Notes under the pieces: model-generated
What the model was told of the DNA's origin: nothing
Databases searched by the model: none
What the model saw: only the letters and a program-made list of their open reading frames with translations
Program-made: the position numbers and the translations under genes
In this document: positions 1 through 11,700 of the stretch, piece after piece
How the letters are laid out: each line of letters begins with the position of its first letter
Numbering within the stretch: the stretch's first letter is position 1
From: Flectonema sp. DT1601
Taxonomy: Eukaryota > Euglenozoa > Diplonemea > Diplonemida > Diplonemidae
DNA length: 64,000 nucleotides
Direction of reading: 5' to 3'
Assembly: GCA_964019425.1 (NCBI GenBank)
Contig: OZ025793.1
Location: 496,001 to 560,000, forward strand

Positions 1-534
1 GCAGAAGGCAACCGTACCTTCAACGGAAGACAAGAAATATGTGAATTCTATAACAAAGTTCTATCCACAGTGTGGGGGCTGCAATCAATGGTTTCCTGGA
101 CACCAGAATGTGTCGTTGCTGGTTCTGAAAAGGGGCAGGTACAAGCAATCATGAGACAAGTTGTTGTTCAACCCGGAGACCAGGAGACAATAAAACGAAA
201 GAGTTATGACTTTAATGTTAACAATGAAGGTAAGTTAACGTTTTTATGCTGTAAAATTTTAAATGTAGTTTCTGCAACGTTTCAACCTGCTAGTGCACCA
301 GTTTTTGAACGTCCTTGTTGTCACAATGATTGGGATAGTATTCGTGTTAAGCGTAAACTTTGCCAACTCCGATGCAGGGTTTGTCTCTCTCAATGGAAGC
401 TCCGCTCAGAGAATGTTCACCGATGCCCAGTTTTTGTTGAGCCTGGATGCAACGATCTCCAATGTGAACTTCTGCATATAAATAAAAAGAAACTTCGAGT
501 AGCGATGCAATATGATCAGTCGTCTGAAACTTAA
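1..534 (+). CDS. NTF2-like / CCCH zinc-finger protein, 5'-truncated by window edge
   Basis: The reading frame is open from base 1 to the TAA at 532-534 (177 residues visible); the start lies outside the window. The visible part begins inside an NTF2-like segment (NKVLSTVWGLQS) and continues into a cysteine-rich C-terminus with RPCCHNDWDSIRVKR, LRCRVCLSQWK and a finger CPVFVEPGCNDLQCELLH. That finger spacing is C-x7-C-x4-C-x3-H, a CCCH-type zinc finger, a class that usually binds RNA. The protein is a close paralogue of the complete gene at 1164-1835, so the two form a direct tandem duplication. The NTF2-like label rests on length and pattern and is less certain than the finger. Function is unknown; RNA binding is inferred. 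Confidence 0.75.
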   Translation, partial: AEGNRTFNGRQEICEFYNKVLSTVWGLQSMVSWTPECVVAGSEKGQVQAIMRQVVVQPGDQETIKRKSYDFNVNNEGKLTFLCCKILNVVSATFQPASAPVFERPCCHNDWDSIRVKRKLCQLRCRVCLSQWKLRSENVHRCPVFVEPGCNDLQCELLHINKKKLRVAMQYDQSSET

Positions 535-1163
535 ATTCAAGTATCTGTGATCAGTGGCTCTTGATGTTGCTCATTCCTGTTGGTTGGGTATTTCGTGTAT
601 TTATTACTTGTCCTTTTTTTTTATTCTTCTCACCAAATAAGGGACACCTACCTTGAAAAGATGCCAACTCTCAGTTGAATTCGGAGAAATCCTGTCCCGA
701 AAAAAAACATCTATTTTTTGTATGCAATGCTAATCTTTATTCTTTTATTGTTATTTATTGATTGTGTTGCTCAAGTATTCCAGCACAAAGCAAACTCTCA
801 GGGGGCTTTGTTGCTCTTTTTTTTTTCTTCTTCTTTTCTTATTTATTTTATTATAAATGGTCTCTGGATGGCGGTGGTTAGTTGCGATTTAGTCGTAACG
901 TGTTTTCTTTTTTTTTCTTTTTTCTTTAGACGTGTCCCTCTCGCAAAGGGTGCAATCCGATGATTTTATTCATGTGATTAGTACGCTCGCTCTCATCTAT
1001 GTTCGGCCCCTTCCGTTTTTCTTACAATAATGGTACACAAAAGGAGAGAGTGAACATTCACTGTCTGGGAAGAATTAATTTTTATGTATGACAAAAAAAA
1101 AAAAAAAAAAAAAAGTAGTTTAAATTCTTATATTCTTTCAGGGTATTATCTGCCATTACAGCC
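535..1163. other. Intergenic spacer between the CCCH paralogues
   Basis: No supportable gene. The stretch is T-rich in its first half and holds an A22 run near 1091-1113. It ends in a pyrimidine-rich acceptor, TATTCTTTCAG at 1131-1141, 22 nt before the next start codon. Confidence 0.6.
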
Positions 1164-1835
1164 ATGGATTCCTCTCAGTCTTCGTTCTCGACTCTCTCAA
1201 CCGCAGTTGATGAGAGCATAACAACCGTTCAGCATATCCTCCAAGAGATGTTCAAGGCTATGCATGAAGGAACTTTTGCTAAATGGGCAGAAGACTACCT
1301 GACTGAAGATATCTTACTCGGTCAAGGAGGAGAGCAATCGAGAGGTCAATTAAAAGTGTGTGAGATGTACAACAAAGTACTCTTGACAGTCTGGGGGCTG
1401 CAGTCTAGAGTAACATGGTTACCAGAGAGCTTTAATGTTATTGGTACTAATAAGAATCGAGTTGATGCAGTTATGAAGCAAGTTGTTCAGCAACCGGGTG
1501 ATCGCGAAACTGTTAAGAGAAAGAAGTTTGAATTTGAGCTCAACGAGTGCGGGAAGCTATCAGTTCTGAATTGTATACTTTTGGATGTGATCTCAGCATC
1601 TGATCAATCAGCAAAACCTCCAGTCTTTAAACGTCCTTGTTGTCATAATGATTGGGATAGCATTCGAGTAAAGAGAAATCTGTGTCAGCTTCGCTGCAGA
1701 ATCTGTCTTTCTCAATGGAAGCTTCGCCCAGAAGATATCAATCGCTGTCCAGTCTTTGTTGAACCAGGATGTAAGAACTCTGAATGCGCTTTACTTCACA
1801 TCAACAGAAAGAAGCTTCGACTAGCGATGGTGTAA
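1164..1835 (+). CDS. NTF2-like / CCCH zinc-finger protein, complete paralogue
   Basis: 223 residues, intronless. Residues about 10-140 look like an NTF2-like alpha+beta fold: an N-terminal helix with EMFKAMHEGTFAKW, then strands up to NCILLDV. Residues 157-212 are cysteine-rich: RPCCHNDWDSIRVKR, LRCRICLSQWK, then the finger CPVFVEPGCKNSECALLH (C195, C203, C208, H212; C-x7-C-x4-C-x3-H) followed by a basic tail NRKKLR. The start is supported by an acceptor AG at 1140-1141, 22 nt upstream, and by lack of an earlier in-frame ATG. It is a tandem copy of the partial gene at 1-534; the zinc-binding part is the best conserved segment between the two. The CCCH class usually binds RNA; a role in mRNA control is inferred, not shown. 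Confidence 0.8.
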   Translation: MDSSQSSFSTLSTAVDESITTVQHILQEMFKAMHEGTFAKWAEDYLTEDILLGQGGEQSRGQLKVCEMYNKVLLTVWGLQSRVTWLPESFNVIGTNKNRVDAVMKQVVQQPGDRETVKRKKFEFELNECGKLSVLNCILLDVISASDQSAKPPVFKRPCCHNDWDSIRVKRNLCQLRCRICLSQWKLRPEDINRCPVFVEPGCKNSECALLHINRKKLRLAMV

Positions 1836-4800
1836 ACAATTTCTGCTTATCATTACTTACGAAAGTCAAGTTTACCTTATTCTTCATTACTTTCTTACTA
1901 AAACGAGGATTCAATTAATTGCTTTTTGTTGAAAGATGACCGCATGATTGGATATTTTGTTGCCCCCTCGTCACAAGCCGCGTCGGCGCGACTGATCCTG
2001 CTGAAATAAGTCTTTCGCAATCGGTCAAGGCCTGATTTTTGTCGAACCTGTAGGGAAGTGGTGTAAACAGTCGACCGTGGCAGACTTATTGTGCACGAAT
2101 TCGATACTACCCCTTCACTACTTTGATACTAACCCATCCCTACCTCGATACTAGCTCTTCAAATCACCATTTGGGTGTTAAATCCTCTCACACAGACCTG
2201 AAAAGTATAGGCACCTATCAGAATTCACAAATGAGAAGGATTGTGATAAGGAAGGGGAAACACGAAAAATGATAATGCTGGGGTTGCTGTTCCTCTTCCT
2301 CTCTTTTCTCTCACTGAATGTAAAACTGAAAGTCCTACTCTCTTGTTAGTTGCCTACCAATTGCAATGATTTCTCAATATATATATTTTTTGCATTTTAC
2401 AAGTATTGTAAGAACGAAAAAGAATGTTGGCAGCACACGTAAACCTCCTTAGCTTTATCAGTTTGAGTCGGTTTACGGTTTCGTGCACAAAACAATTTTT
2501 TTTTAAATCTAGCTTCTTATTGAATTTTTTTTGTTAAAAAAATGAAAAAAATAAAAATAAAAAAATAAAAAAATAAATAAAACAGCATGGAACATTTCGA
2601 CCACGCGGCTTTGTCGTGCTTTACATTGTTCGTACGTATCTTAGTGGTATTTCCCCCCTCTCTCTCATTAGTCAACAGTATCATGCATTACTGACTAACT
2701 TTGATACAATACAAATATTTATGCATTGTAGGTATGTTTAAACTATTATTCCCATTCCTTCGATTTTGCAATTCTTGCGGGAGAATTCCCCTCGACTTTC
2801 TTTTATCGTGTTAATATAACTGCATAAGGGGGAACTACATAAATATTGGTGTCGGAAAAAAAAAAAAAAAAAAAAAAACTTTAAAAAAAAAATTTCATCC
2901 TCGGCACGATTATATTTTTACTACACCCCCATTGTAGTTTTCCCAAACATGTTATTTTGTTGTATAGCTGGCTTCCAATGTCTCTGGTACGGCGCAGGTT
3001 ATGCCCAAACTGACTGTCATCTTCCCTGATCCTTTTTGTTTTCATTTCTTGCTGAGTGATACGGCTATGTGCTGCCCAATTCTTGTGGTACTTTTATAAA
3101 GCTTTTGGTAAGCCCACAGTACAATTATAATGCTTTGGACAACTGGGAGTGAACGATCCTCGGTACTGTGGGGCTACTTAGACTCCTTGTAGTCATCAGT
3201 TCTGTATTTTGCTAACTTGCCAACTAACTAGTAAAAAATAATACAGCTAGTAAAAGTTGTTATTTTGCGATGATGTTGTCTATTTCTTCGATTCCTCTCT
3301 ATCGTTCTCTCACTTTCCTCTTTGTTCAAAGATAAAATCACTCATACAGCAAAATGAAAAGAAAGGAAATAACAGGAAAAAAAAACAAAAAAAAAAGAAA
3401 AACAAATATCGTTAAGATGTTAAGAATATTCTTCTTCTGTTGTTCAGTTTATTTTTTTTCCCCCTTTGAATTTCTTTAATTGCATAGATATGATTTCTTG
3501 TTGGGGAGATTTGTTGTTGCGCCCCGCAAGTTTGCCCAATACTACGGTCTTTGGTGAAATCTTGAACCGTAGTATCGGCATATTTCTATTTGTAGGTTGT
3601 AGAAACCACACCGAGTTCAGAGCTGCCGCGTCCTACGCGGCAAAGGTGATCCTATCACTTCTGACCACCACCCACTAGCTACATATCATTTTCTAACATA
3701 TAATTTTTTTCTTCTTTCTTTTCGAAATCCGCTTTCATGCGGAATAGTTTTATTGGACTCTCTTCTGCGCTGTTTTAATTCCTTCCAACAAAAAAAAAAA
3801 AAAAAAAAAAACTCTAAATATTCATTTATTTTGAAACAGATAATTGATACACCTCTCACCCATCCTTTCGTATCGTATCAAATCCCCTCGATCAATCTTA
3901 GTCATTAGTGCTAAATTATCTTTATATTTTTTGTGATACAACACAGTTGTAATTTTTTACAAAAAAGGAACATACAATTCTCCACGATCTATTTATCGCT
4001 TGCTACCCCCGATCATAAGAATCATTTTGCCCCGCGAGCTTAAGAATCATTTTATTTTCCGAACTTGCAGTATCAAATTACCCCTTCCTTGATTATTTAT
4101 CCAAGTCCCCTTTCAAGATAATAAAGCCATACGTATATAAAAACTGTTTTTCTTGAATTCCCAAAGTCGGACAAGACTTTTGAGATTGTGTTTTGGTGTT
4201 GTTAAATCTTTTTTATGTTATATTTTTTGATTTCAGTCCTCGTCGCATACAGAAAGCTTTTGCTATTTTTTTTTTTTCTAGTAAAAGTAAAAGCGCTGTT
4301 AAGCCTTTTTTTTTTTGTTTTTTGTTTTTTTTTTTTTCAAAATTTCTTTAGCATCTGAAATACATCCTCAGACCGGACACCAATCTCTGAGACATGGCTT
4401 TGCCATTGTCTAAGGGAAACACTGTTGATGTCCTTCTGGTAATCAGGGCAGTGGTTAGTGGTTGCTTGATCGTTTGCACTCGTTCAAGACTCCGGCTGAA
4501 ATTGGATTCAGACAAGAAATATAATTTGCATACGACTATGAAAAAATTAATTAAAAAAAGCAATTTTCTTTTTTCAATCTTGTTTGTGGGTGTGTTCACG
4601 CCGGGGTGTCTGATTTGAGACTGGCAATGCCCATCCCTGAGTGATACTGTTTTTATCCCCCCTTCACAAGAATAATACATGTTTGATGATCTTAGCAGCG
4701 GGCTTCCTAGATTATGCTTGCTGTACTAATCACACATATTTTTTAAATGCCAACATTTATTTCTACGAGGAAGTCTGAAACACGACTCATTCTTTGAGCA

Positions 4801-6900
4801 CATGTGAAGGATACCCGTAGAGTCCTTTTCCCCTGGGGAAAAAAAAAAGAAAAAAAAAAAAAAAAAGAAAATAAGTTATCACCCGTCAGGCTCTTCGTCA
4901 GATCTGTAAAAAAAAAAAAAAAAAAAAAAAGAAATTGAGATTTTTTGGGGAGAAATACCCTCCTCAAGTCACTGAATCTCCTGACGCTGAAAAATGATTC
5001 GGTAGTACAACTATTAAATCGAGCTGACAACCCCAAAACTGTCGGTGAGAGGGAACAGTGAAATCATTTTAATCACTCTACATCTACTAAACGAATTCAA
5101 CAAAAAAAAAAAGAAAATGAATCGTGTGTATGTTCTTTTTTTTTTTTTTTTTTTTTTGTTGTCATTTTTTGTTGCAATTTTAAGATAATAGCGAATTTTT
5201 TTTTTTCAATGTGAGAACCTATAGACTTACGAAAATCCTTTTTAAATTGCGATAATAGCTTAAAGAAAAAAAAATGATAAAAAAAAAAAAAACTTTTTTA
5301 AAAAAAAAAAAAAAACTTTTAATGAGGTCAGATAACTAATTAAAAAAAATTTATGTAATCCAAAAAGCAACAAGGATTGTTACATTTTCGCTCACAGGCA
5401 AACTTACTATAATGATGCCCCGAGCAGTTCGAGAGTTTCCGTAAAGGACGACACCTGCACTTTCAATTGCTTGCATTGGAAATTTTTTAAAAAAAAAAGA
5501 AAAAATTATTCACTTGTTTTTTTGACCATCCTTTTCGAGTGTATGTTGTGTGATTCATGTGAATCTAATTGAAATAAATTAAGGAAGTAAACCTTTTTTT
5601 CACGGAAAAAAAGCATGCAGACTGAATGGCCTGTCTAGGCTGCAGAAAGCCTTCTTTGATTTCTTCCTCTTAACAGTAATAATGTAACGACCCCAGTATG
5701 GGGTTTTTTTTTTTGTACTTTTCCCTCTGTCGTCAATCTTGGTTGGTATCAGTCGGAACTTTTCGGTCAAATAATTTTTTCCATTTCGTCTTTGCCAACT
5801 CAGAGAACCTGATGCAAGGTTGATAAGTTGTCAAGTTTTCTTTAAGTCAGATTTTATTTTTCTATCTTTTTCGTGCTCTCTTCCATTTCTTCATTTTTTT
5901 TAAAATAGATGCTAGTAGCTCATTGACAGAGTGCAAGCATTAATAATTATTATTCTCGACATTTCCGAGCAGAACAATATCCTTACAGAGACTACACTGA
6001 TAATGAGGAAAAATCCTTTTGGTACATTCAGTTTTTCGCATTTGTTTTACTATTTAAATTCTCCTCGTCAACTTGAAATGCTCTATCGACATTTCAGGTT
6101 GCCCAGGGGAAAACAAAAAGGAACAATGCAAAAAAAAAAAAAAAAAAAAAAAAAAGTAGTAGTTATTTTTTATTTATTTATTTTTTTTTTATATAAAAAT
6201 ATCTTTTTAATTATCTCTCTCCCGGTGAAATAGTGCCGCTCTCTTAATTGCCTAATTAGTTGGCACTTACTTATTATCTTTGTCATGTTTTAAAAAAATA
6301 TATTTTTCCTGATTCACGGAACACCATTGGAGGTGTTTTCTTTTCTTTTTTTCTTCTTTTCTATCTCTACATCCTGAATATGTGTAAGTGGGAAAAAAAA
6401 TAGTTTGGTTGTCTATGTCGCAAATTTTTTCGAAACAAACTTCCTTGGTGTTTGGATTCCTATACCACTATAAACAATTATCTTCTAGCTTTTATTTCCT
6501 TCCTGCTGTTGTTATTTATCAGACTGAGCGAGTGACCTCTGTGATGATTTCCGAGCAATTTAATTTGCTTTACCACTTTATTTTTTTTATGTTTTATATA
6601 TATTTTTTTTTTTCCTCCTTTTTTTCTTCCAACCCATTGCTCTTCCCACTTCCCTCGTCTTATTCGCGAAAAAAAAAAAAAAAAAAAATTGTGTGAAATA
6701 ATTTAATTTCAACAATTCCATATTGTTCCTTATTGTCAGAGTAGTAATACACATGTTTGTCAATCTGAAGTCGGTCACGATGTTTAGCTGCTCGTGTTGG
6801 TTAGTTGAATTGGATTTTTTTTTTTTTTTTTTATTTATTTAATCTCTTCTTTGTCACACAGATACTCTCACAACTTTTTAAAAAAAAAAAAAAAAATAAA
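1836..6900. other. Gene-poor AT-rich region with many homopolymer runs
   Basis: About 5 kb with no ORF that looks like a gene. Short open stretches consist of Phe, Lys or Leu runs from poly(T)/poly(A) and lack domains. Long A runs occur near 2858-2878, 3788-3810, 4849-4866, 4912-4930 and 6128-6154. T runs occur near 5138-5157. I see no tRNA, rRNA or repeat family here. The distal end holds the acceptor TTTGTCACACAG (AG at 6860-6861) for the next gene. Confidence 0.5.
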
Positions 6901-8130
6901 ATGAAATTCAGCATTCTTAGCACCCTCATTGGTACTGCAGTAGCATACAATAATGGAGCTCCTCACTCTCGACTACCACCACTCGGATGGAGTAGTTGGG
7001 TTGCTTTAGGACCTGGTACGCAGCATCCTATCTTTGACTACTGTAGTGAAACAAGTGTTAAGAACGCTATTGACTCATACATGGCTGTTGGATTATATGC
7101 AAGTGGGTACAGGCATTTCCATCTTGACGACTGCTGGGCTCACACAAGAAACGCAACCGGCTACCTGACCCCAGAACCAGATCACTTCCCTAATGGAATG
7201 AAACCAGTTGTTGACTACGCTCATTCAAAGAACTTAGTCTTCGGATTATACACATGCGCTGGTACTCAAACTTGTGTTGGAGGACGTCCTGGATCAAAGG
7301 ACCATTGGCAGCAAGATGCTGATGTGTTTGCTGAATGGGGCGTTGATTGGGTTAAGATGGACTGGTGTTTCACTGACGGTATGGATCCTGTTAGTACTTA
7401 CCCAAAGATGTCTGCTGCCTTGAACAAGACTGGGCGTGCTATTCACTTTAACATGTGTGAGTGGGGAAACGAAGACCCATGGAAATGGGGACCAAAGGTT
7501 GCTCAGTCATGGAGAATGGCTCACGATCACGTTGGTACCTGGTCATCAACAAAGAGTGTAGTTTCTTTATCTGCTGCTATCCCATCAGAATACACAGGAA
7601 CTCCATACTCCTGGAATGACATGGACATGCTTGAGACTGGCAACTACAAGCAGGCAGCTCACGCTAACGGAAAGGAATCCAACATGACTTCCATCGAGTA
7701 CAAAACTGAATTCTCCATGTGGGCTATTAGCGCTTCTCCTTTAGTTGTTACAACTCCTATTATGAACTGCTCATCAGGAACATGTGTTCCGGGTATTACC
7801 GACTTGCAGAAGGAAATCTTACTGAATACTGAAGTAATTGCCATCAACCAAGATATCACTCCTCAAGGAAGACCAGTTTTACAAGGAAACAGCACCACTG
7901 CGGCTGTGTGGACTCGTTCCCTCAGTGATGGATCGATGGCAGTTGCGCTTTACAATGAGAATGACAACGCAGCAAACGGGTTCTTTGCCTTCAGTCAGAT
8001 TAAGTTTGAAGGTCCTGCCGCAGTTCGTGACCTTTGGTTGAAGAAGGACATGGGTGTGTTTCAATCTGCTTATGGACCTGTTTCTGTACCAGCTCACGGA
8101 ACAGTTGTACTTAGGCTCCATAAGCAGTAA
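6901..8130 (+). CDS. Secreted alpha-galactosidase, glycoside hydrolase family 27
   Basis: 409 residues. Hydrolyses terminal alpha-galactosyl residues from glycans or glycolipids, in a lysosome-like compartment or outside the cell. The N-terminus MKFSILSTLIGTAVAY is a signal peptide. GH27 landmarks follow in order: LPPLGWSSWVAL, YRHFHLDDCWAH, DWVKMDWCF with the nucleophile Asp at about residue 154, SWRMAHDHVGTW with the acid/base Asp at about 209 (aligning with human GLA WRNFAD), and SWNDMDML. A C-terminal beta domain closes the protein. Length matches the family. The frame is open further upstream, but that part encodes a poly-Phe and poly-Lys stretch, so the ATG at 6901, just after A17, is chosen. 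An acceptor AG at 6860-6861 precedes it. No intron. alpha-N-acetylgalactosaminidase, the sister activity, cannot be excluded. Confidence 0.93.
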   Translation: MKFSILSTLIGTAVAYNNGAPHSRLPPLGWSSWVALGPGTQHPIFDYCSETSVKNAIDSYMAVGLYASGYRHFHLDDCWAHTRNATGYLTPEPDHFPNGMKPVVDYAHSKNLVFGLYTCAGTQTCVGGRPGSKDHWQQDADVFAEWGVDWVKMDWCFTDGMDPVSTYPKMSAALNKTGRAIHFNMCEWGNEDPWKWGPKVAQSWRMAHDHVGTWSSTKSVVSLSAAIPSEYTGTPYSWNDMDMLETGNYKQAAHANGKESNMTSIEYKTEFSMWAISASPLVVTTPIMNCSSGTCVPGITDLQKEILLNTEVIAINQDITPQGRPVLQGNSTTAAVWTRSLSDGSMAVALYNENDNAANGFFAFSQIKFEGPAAVRDLWLKKDMGVFQSAYGPVSVPAHGTVVLRLHKQ

Positions 8131-8768
8131 GCAAAATACAATAGGTTAACAACCGAAAAACAACGTAAAAAAAAAAAAACAAGAAAAAAAAGCCTCACCA
8201 GAGGCCCAATGATGGGCTCAGTGAGCATGTTTTCATGAATTTATTTTCCTTCCTCTTTTTTTTTGCTTTTCAATTCCTGAGTGCTGCTATGTTTCGGACA
8301 AAAAGAAAAAAGTTCAAATACGGTGTTATAAAGGAAAAAAAAAAAAAAAAAAAATAACCTTTGGCTATACAGCCATGGGTACTTTTTCATTCCATAACAC
8401 GCACTTCCTCATCTCCCTCTCCCACTGCGTTTTTTTGGAACCAAAAAAAAAAAAAAAAAGGGCAGCAAATGTAGACCCTACGTTCTTGTTTCTGCCTGGA
8501 GACCCTCCGAGCTCCATCCTTCAATGTTCCATGATAATCAGCATGATATTATCTCTTTACGGTTGTGCCTAAGGACTGACTTGATCCATGTTGATCACTG
8601 CATATTGTGGGTTCGCATTACCTGCGACACTTCAGATTATTGTTCTCAAGTTACTCGTTTGACGACAGGACTGCATATATAATGTAACGACGTAGGGTAG
8701 ATATCAATTTTGAGACAGAGATAGATTAATTAATTTAAAATATTAGATACAAACAAATAGTAAAAACT
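8131..8768. other. Intergenic region with possible splice acceptors for GDH
   Basis: No gene seen. A-rich runs occur at 8167-8179 and 8335-8354. The acceptor for the next gene is unclear: GACACTTCAG ends at 8635 and TTTGACGACAG ends at 8668; neither has a strong pyrimidine tract. Confidence 0.4.
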
Positions 8769-11700
8769 ATGTCGGGGTTACTTCGCGCCCTTCGTGGGAG
8801 CGCACGTCGTGGGCCACAGCTGTCAGGAATGAGACGCTCTGGTTTGAGACCTGTTCAGAAGATGGTACCTTTGGGAAGGCAAGTGAGATTCCAATCAGGA
8901 AGTACACAGATGCAATTTGAAGGTGGATTGAGAGGAGTCGTCGGAACACTAGCGCTTGTTGAGAAGAATGCTGTCTACGTTGAGGCTTGGGTACCACATG
9001 GAGATGGACTCAGATGTGGAGATGCCTGGGCTGCATCAAACGCTGAACAGTTTGCTGGCGTTCGTAAGATTCATGAAGAAGCAGAAACAGACACTGGAAT
9101 CATGATGACCGCATTCAGATCTGGTGAAGCTGAATGGACATCTGACATCCAAGCTGCCGACATCCCCGGATTCAGCTCCAAACCAGAAGGTTCATTTGCT
9201 TGTGCTGCCCTTCCAATTGTTAACAATGATGTTGTTGTTTCTGTCTTTCTACTTCTCTACAACACTGAAAACACACCTCCATTAGATCAATTAAAGAGAC
9301 TCAGAGGTGACGTAACTGTGGCTGTCGGTCACATTCTGACTGGCGCTGTCAGCAGCGTTGACCAGGTCTTTGGAAAGGGAGAAGACGTCATTTTTGAACA
9401 GCAGAAGATGAAAGTTATTGAGCTTCTCGAGAATGAAGGAGTGTACTCTCATGCGACTATTGAAGAAGAAGTTTCGTCGTTTTACAACCTTGGTATCTCA
9501 CCATTGTACTTCGCACAGAACAACCCGGCGGGTATTGCTACTCATTTGTCTTCTTTTATTGGAGCAAAGCGTGCAGCTCTACACACTCTTACTGAGCACT
9601 CTGATGATTCTGATGCAGACTTCTCAGCTATGTCATTTCAGTTTATCGGTAAGAAGGAAGCAACATTCTTCTGCCTTGACGACCCAGCTGAAAGAGAAGA
9701 AATGCTCTCAAAGGCTAACCAGTATGTAAACGTTACTGAGACTGGAATGACAACGTCGCTTACGTTGTACAGATCTGCTGATCCACTTGTGTTTGGAAAA
9801 AGTTTGATTATGTGCACTGCTACAAGATCGAGATTCTTAAATCCGGATGTTGACAATGATCAAGAGCCAGATATCTGGGAGGTATCATCTGCACAGTTCT
9901 TACGTACCAAGTCAAAGAGTACCAGACTTAGATACGAGTCAATCTTGAAGAAGGCACACGGACACCTCTCTCCGGTGACTGTTCTTCGTGACCGTAGCCC
10001 AGGTCAGGTTATGATGCTTGCATTCCCTACAGGAGCTCCTGAGAATGGTCTGGCTCATTTATTCGGAATCTTAGACTACCTGAAGCTCAGATGCACTCAG
10101 CTATTTGGTGAAACCTTCGCCAACGGAACTGTCACCTACAACGTCTACTTGGAACCAACGAACCCAAATGAGCAAAATGAAGTGATTCAGAGAAACCTTG
10201 TCTCTCTGTCTAGAAGAATGACAACATTGGCTGCTCTTCCAGTTTCTGCTATTTTAAACAAGAACAAAACCTTGGGACCAAGAGCAAAGCTGTACTTGGG
10301 ATGTGCTCAGGTCTTCACGTACCATTTCATGCCGCACAGAAGTGAGGACTTCCACGCCCTCAGAGAGCATCTAACCAAACAAGATGCAACAGTTGCTACT
10401 GACAGATTGGACAGATTAGGACGTCACATGCACAAGAATGCTGTCAACTTACACAGATTTAATAGAACAGTTGATCGTTACCCTGAATTAGCCTGGGAAA
10501 TTTACGAGGACTTTATGCGCCCTAGAAAGCCTGGCTCAGCCGAAGGAACTGCAGAAGGTGACAATGCTGAATTAGTAAACTCTATCAGACAAACTGTTGA
10601 GGATCCAGTTGATCAGGAGATTCTAATGAACTGTCTCCTCTTCAATAAGAGTATTTTGAAAACTAACTTCTTCGTTAGAGAGAAAGCTGCTACTTCATTC
10701 CGTCTAAGACCAGAACTTTTCATTGGAGAGGAGTTCCCAGAAGTCCCACACGCAATCTTTATGGTTGTCGGTGCTAACTTTGAAGGTTTCCACGTCAGAT
10801 TCAGAGACATCTCTCGTGGAGGTATCAGAATGATTAAATCACCTAATCAGGCTTACTTTAAGAATCAACAATCTCTATTCGAAGAAAACTACAACCTCGC
10901 ATACACCCAACAACTCAAGAATAAGGACATTCCAGAAGGAGGTTCAAAGGGTACTATTCTCTTGAACCCAGGAAAAGCTCAAAAGCTACCTGACCAGTCT
11001 TTCAAGGCTTACATTGATTCTCTGCTTGATTTGATGCTTGAAAATAATGATGTAGTAGATTTGATGGGACGCAAGGAATTGTTGTTCTTTGGACCGGATG
11101 AGGGTACTGCTGGTGACGTTGTTGTCTGGGCAGCAGAACACGCGAGAAAGAGAGGATACCAATTCTGGAAGTCAATCACAACTGGAAAGCCTGCTACTAT
11201 GGGAGGAATTCCTCATGACAGATACGGAATGACTACAAGATCTGTTCATCAACAGGTGTTAGGTGTCTTAAAGAGTCAGGGGATTGATGAGAAGGATGTC
11301 ACAAAATTCCAAACCGGAGGACCAGATGGAGATTTGGGATCCAACGAAATTCTGATCTCATGCGACAAGACCTGCGCCATTGTTGACGGAAGTGGTGTCA
11401 TTTACGATCCTAACGCACTTGACAGGGATGAGTTGACAAGACTCGCTACAGAGCGTCTTACAGTCAACAGCTTCGATAAATCAAAACTATCAAAGGATGG
11501 ATACATGGTTCTCATTGAAGACAGAAAACTTGAACTTCCTTCGGGTGAAATTGTTGAATCTGGTTTAGCCTTTAGAAATGAGTACCACCTTCGTGAGGAG
11601 TTGACATGCGACTTGTTCGTTCCATGTGGTGGAAGACCAGACTCTGTTAACATTAACAATGTTGAGAGAATGTTCAAAGACGGAAAGCCACGTTTCAAGT

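Noticed and set aside
5931-6233. 100-residue ORF in the 5-kb gene-poor region
   Set aside because: It contains a poly-Lys run from A27 and ends in low-complexity Phe/Ile. No ATG context or homology seen.
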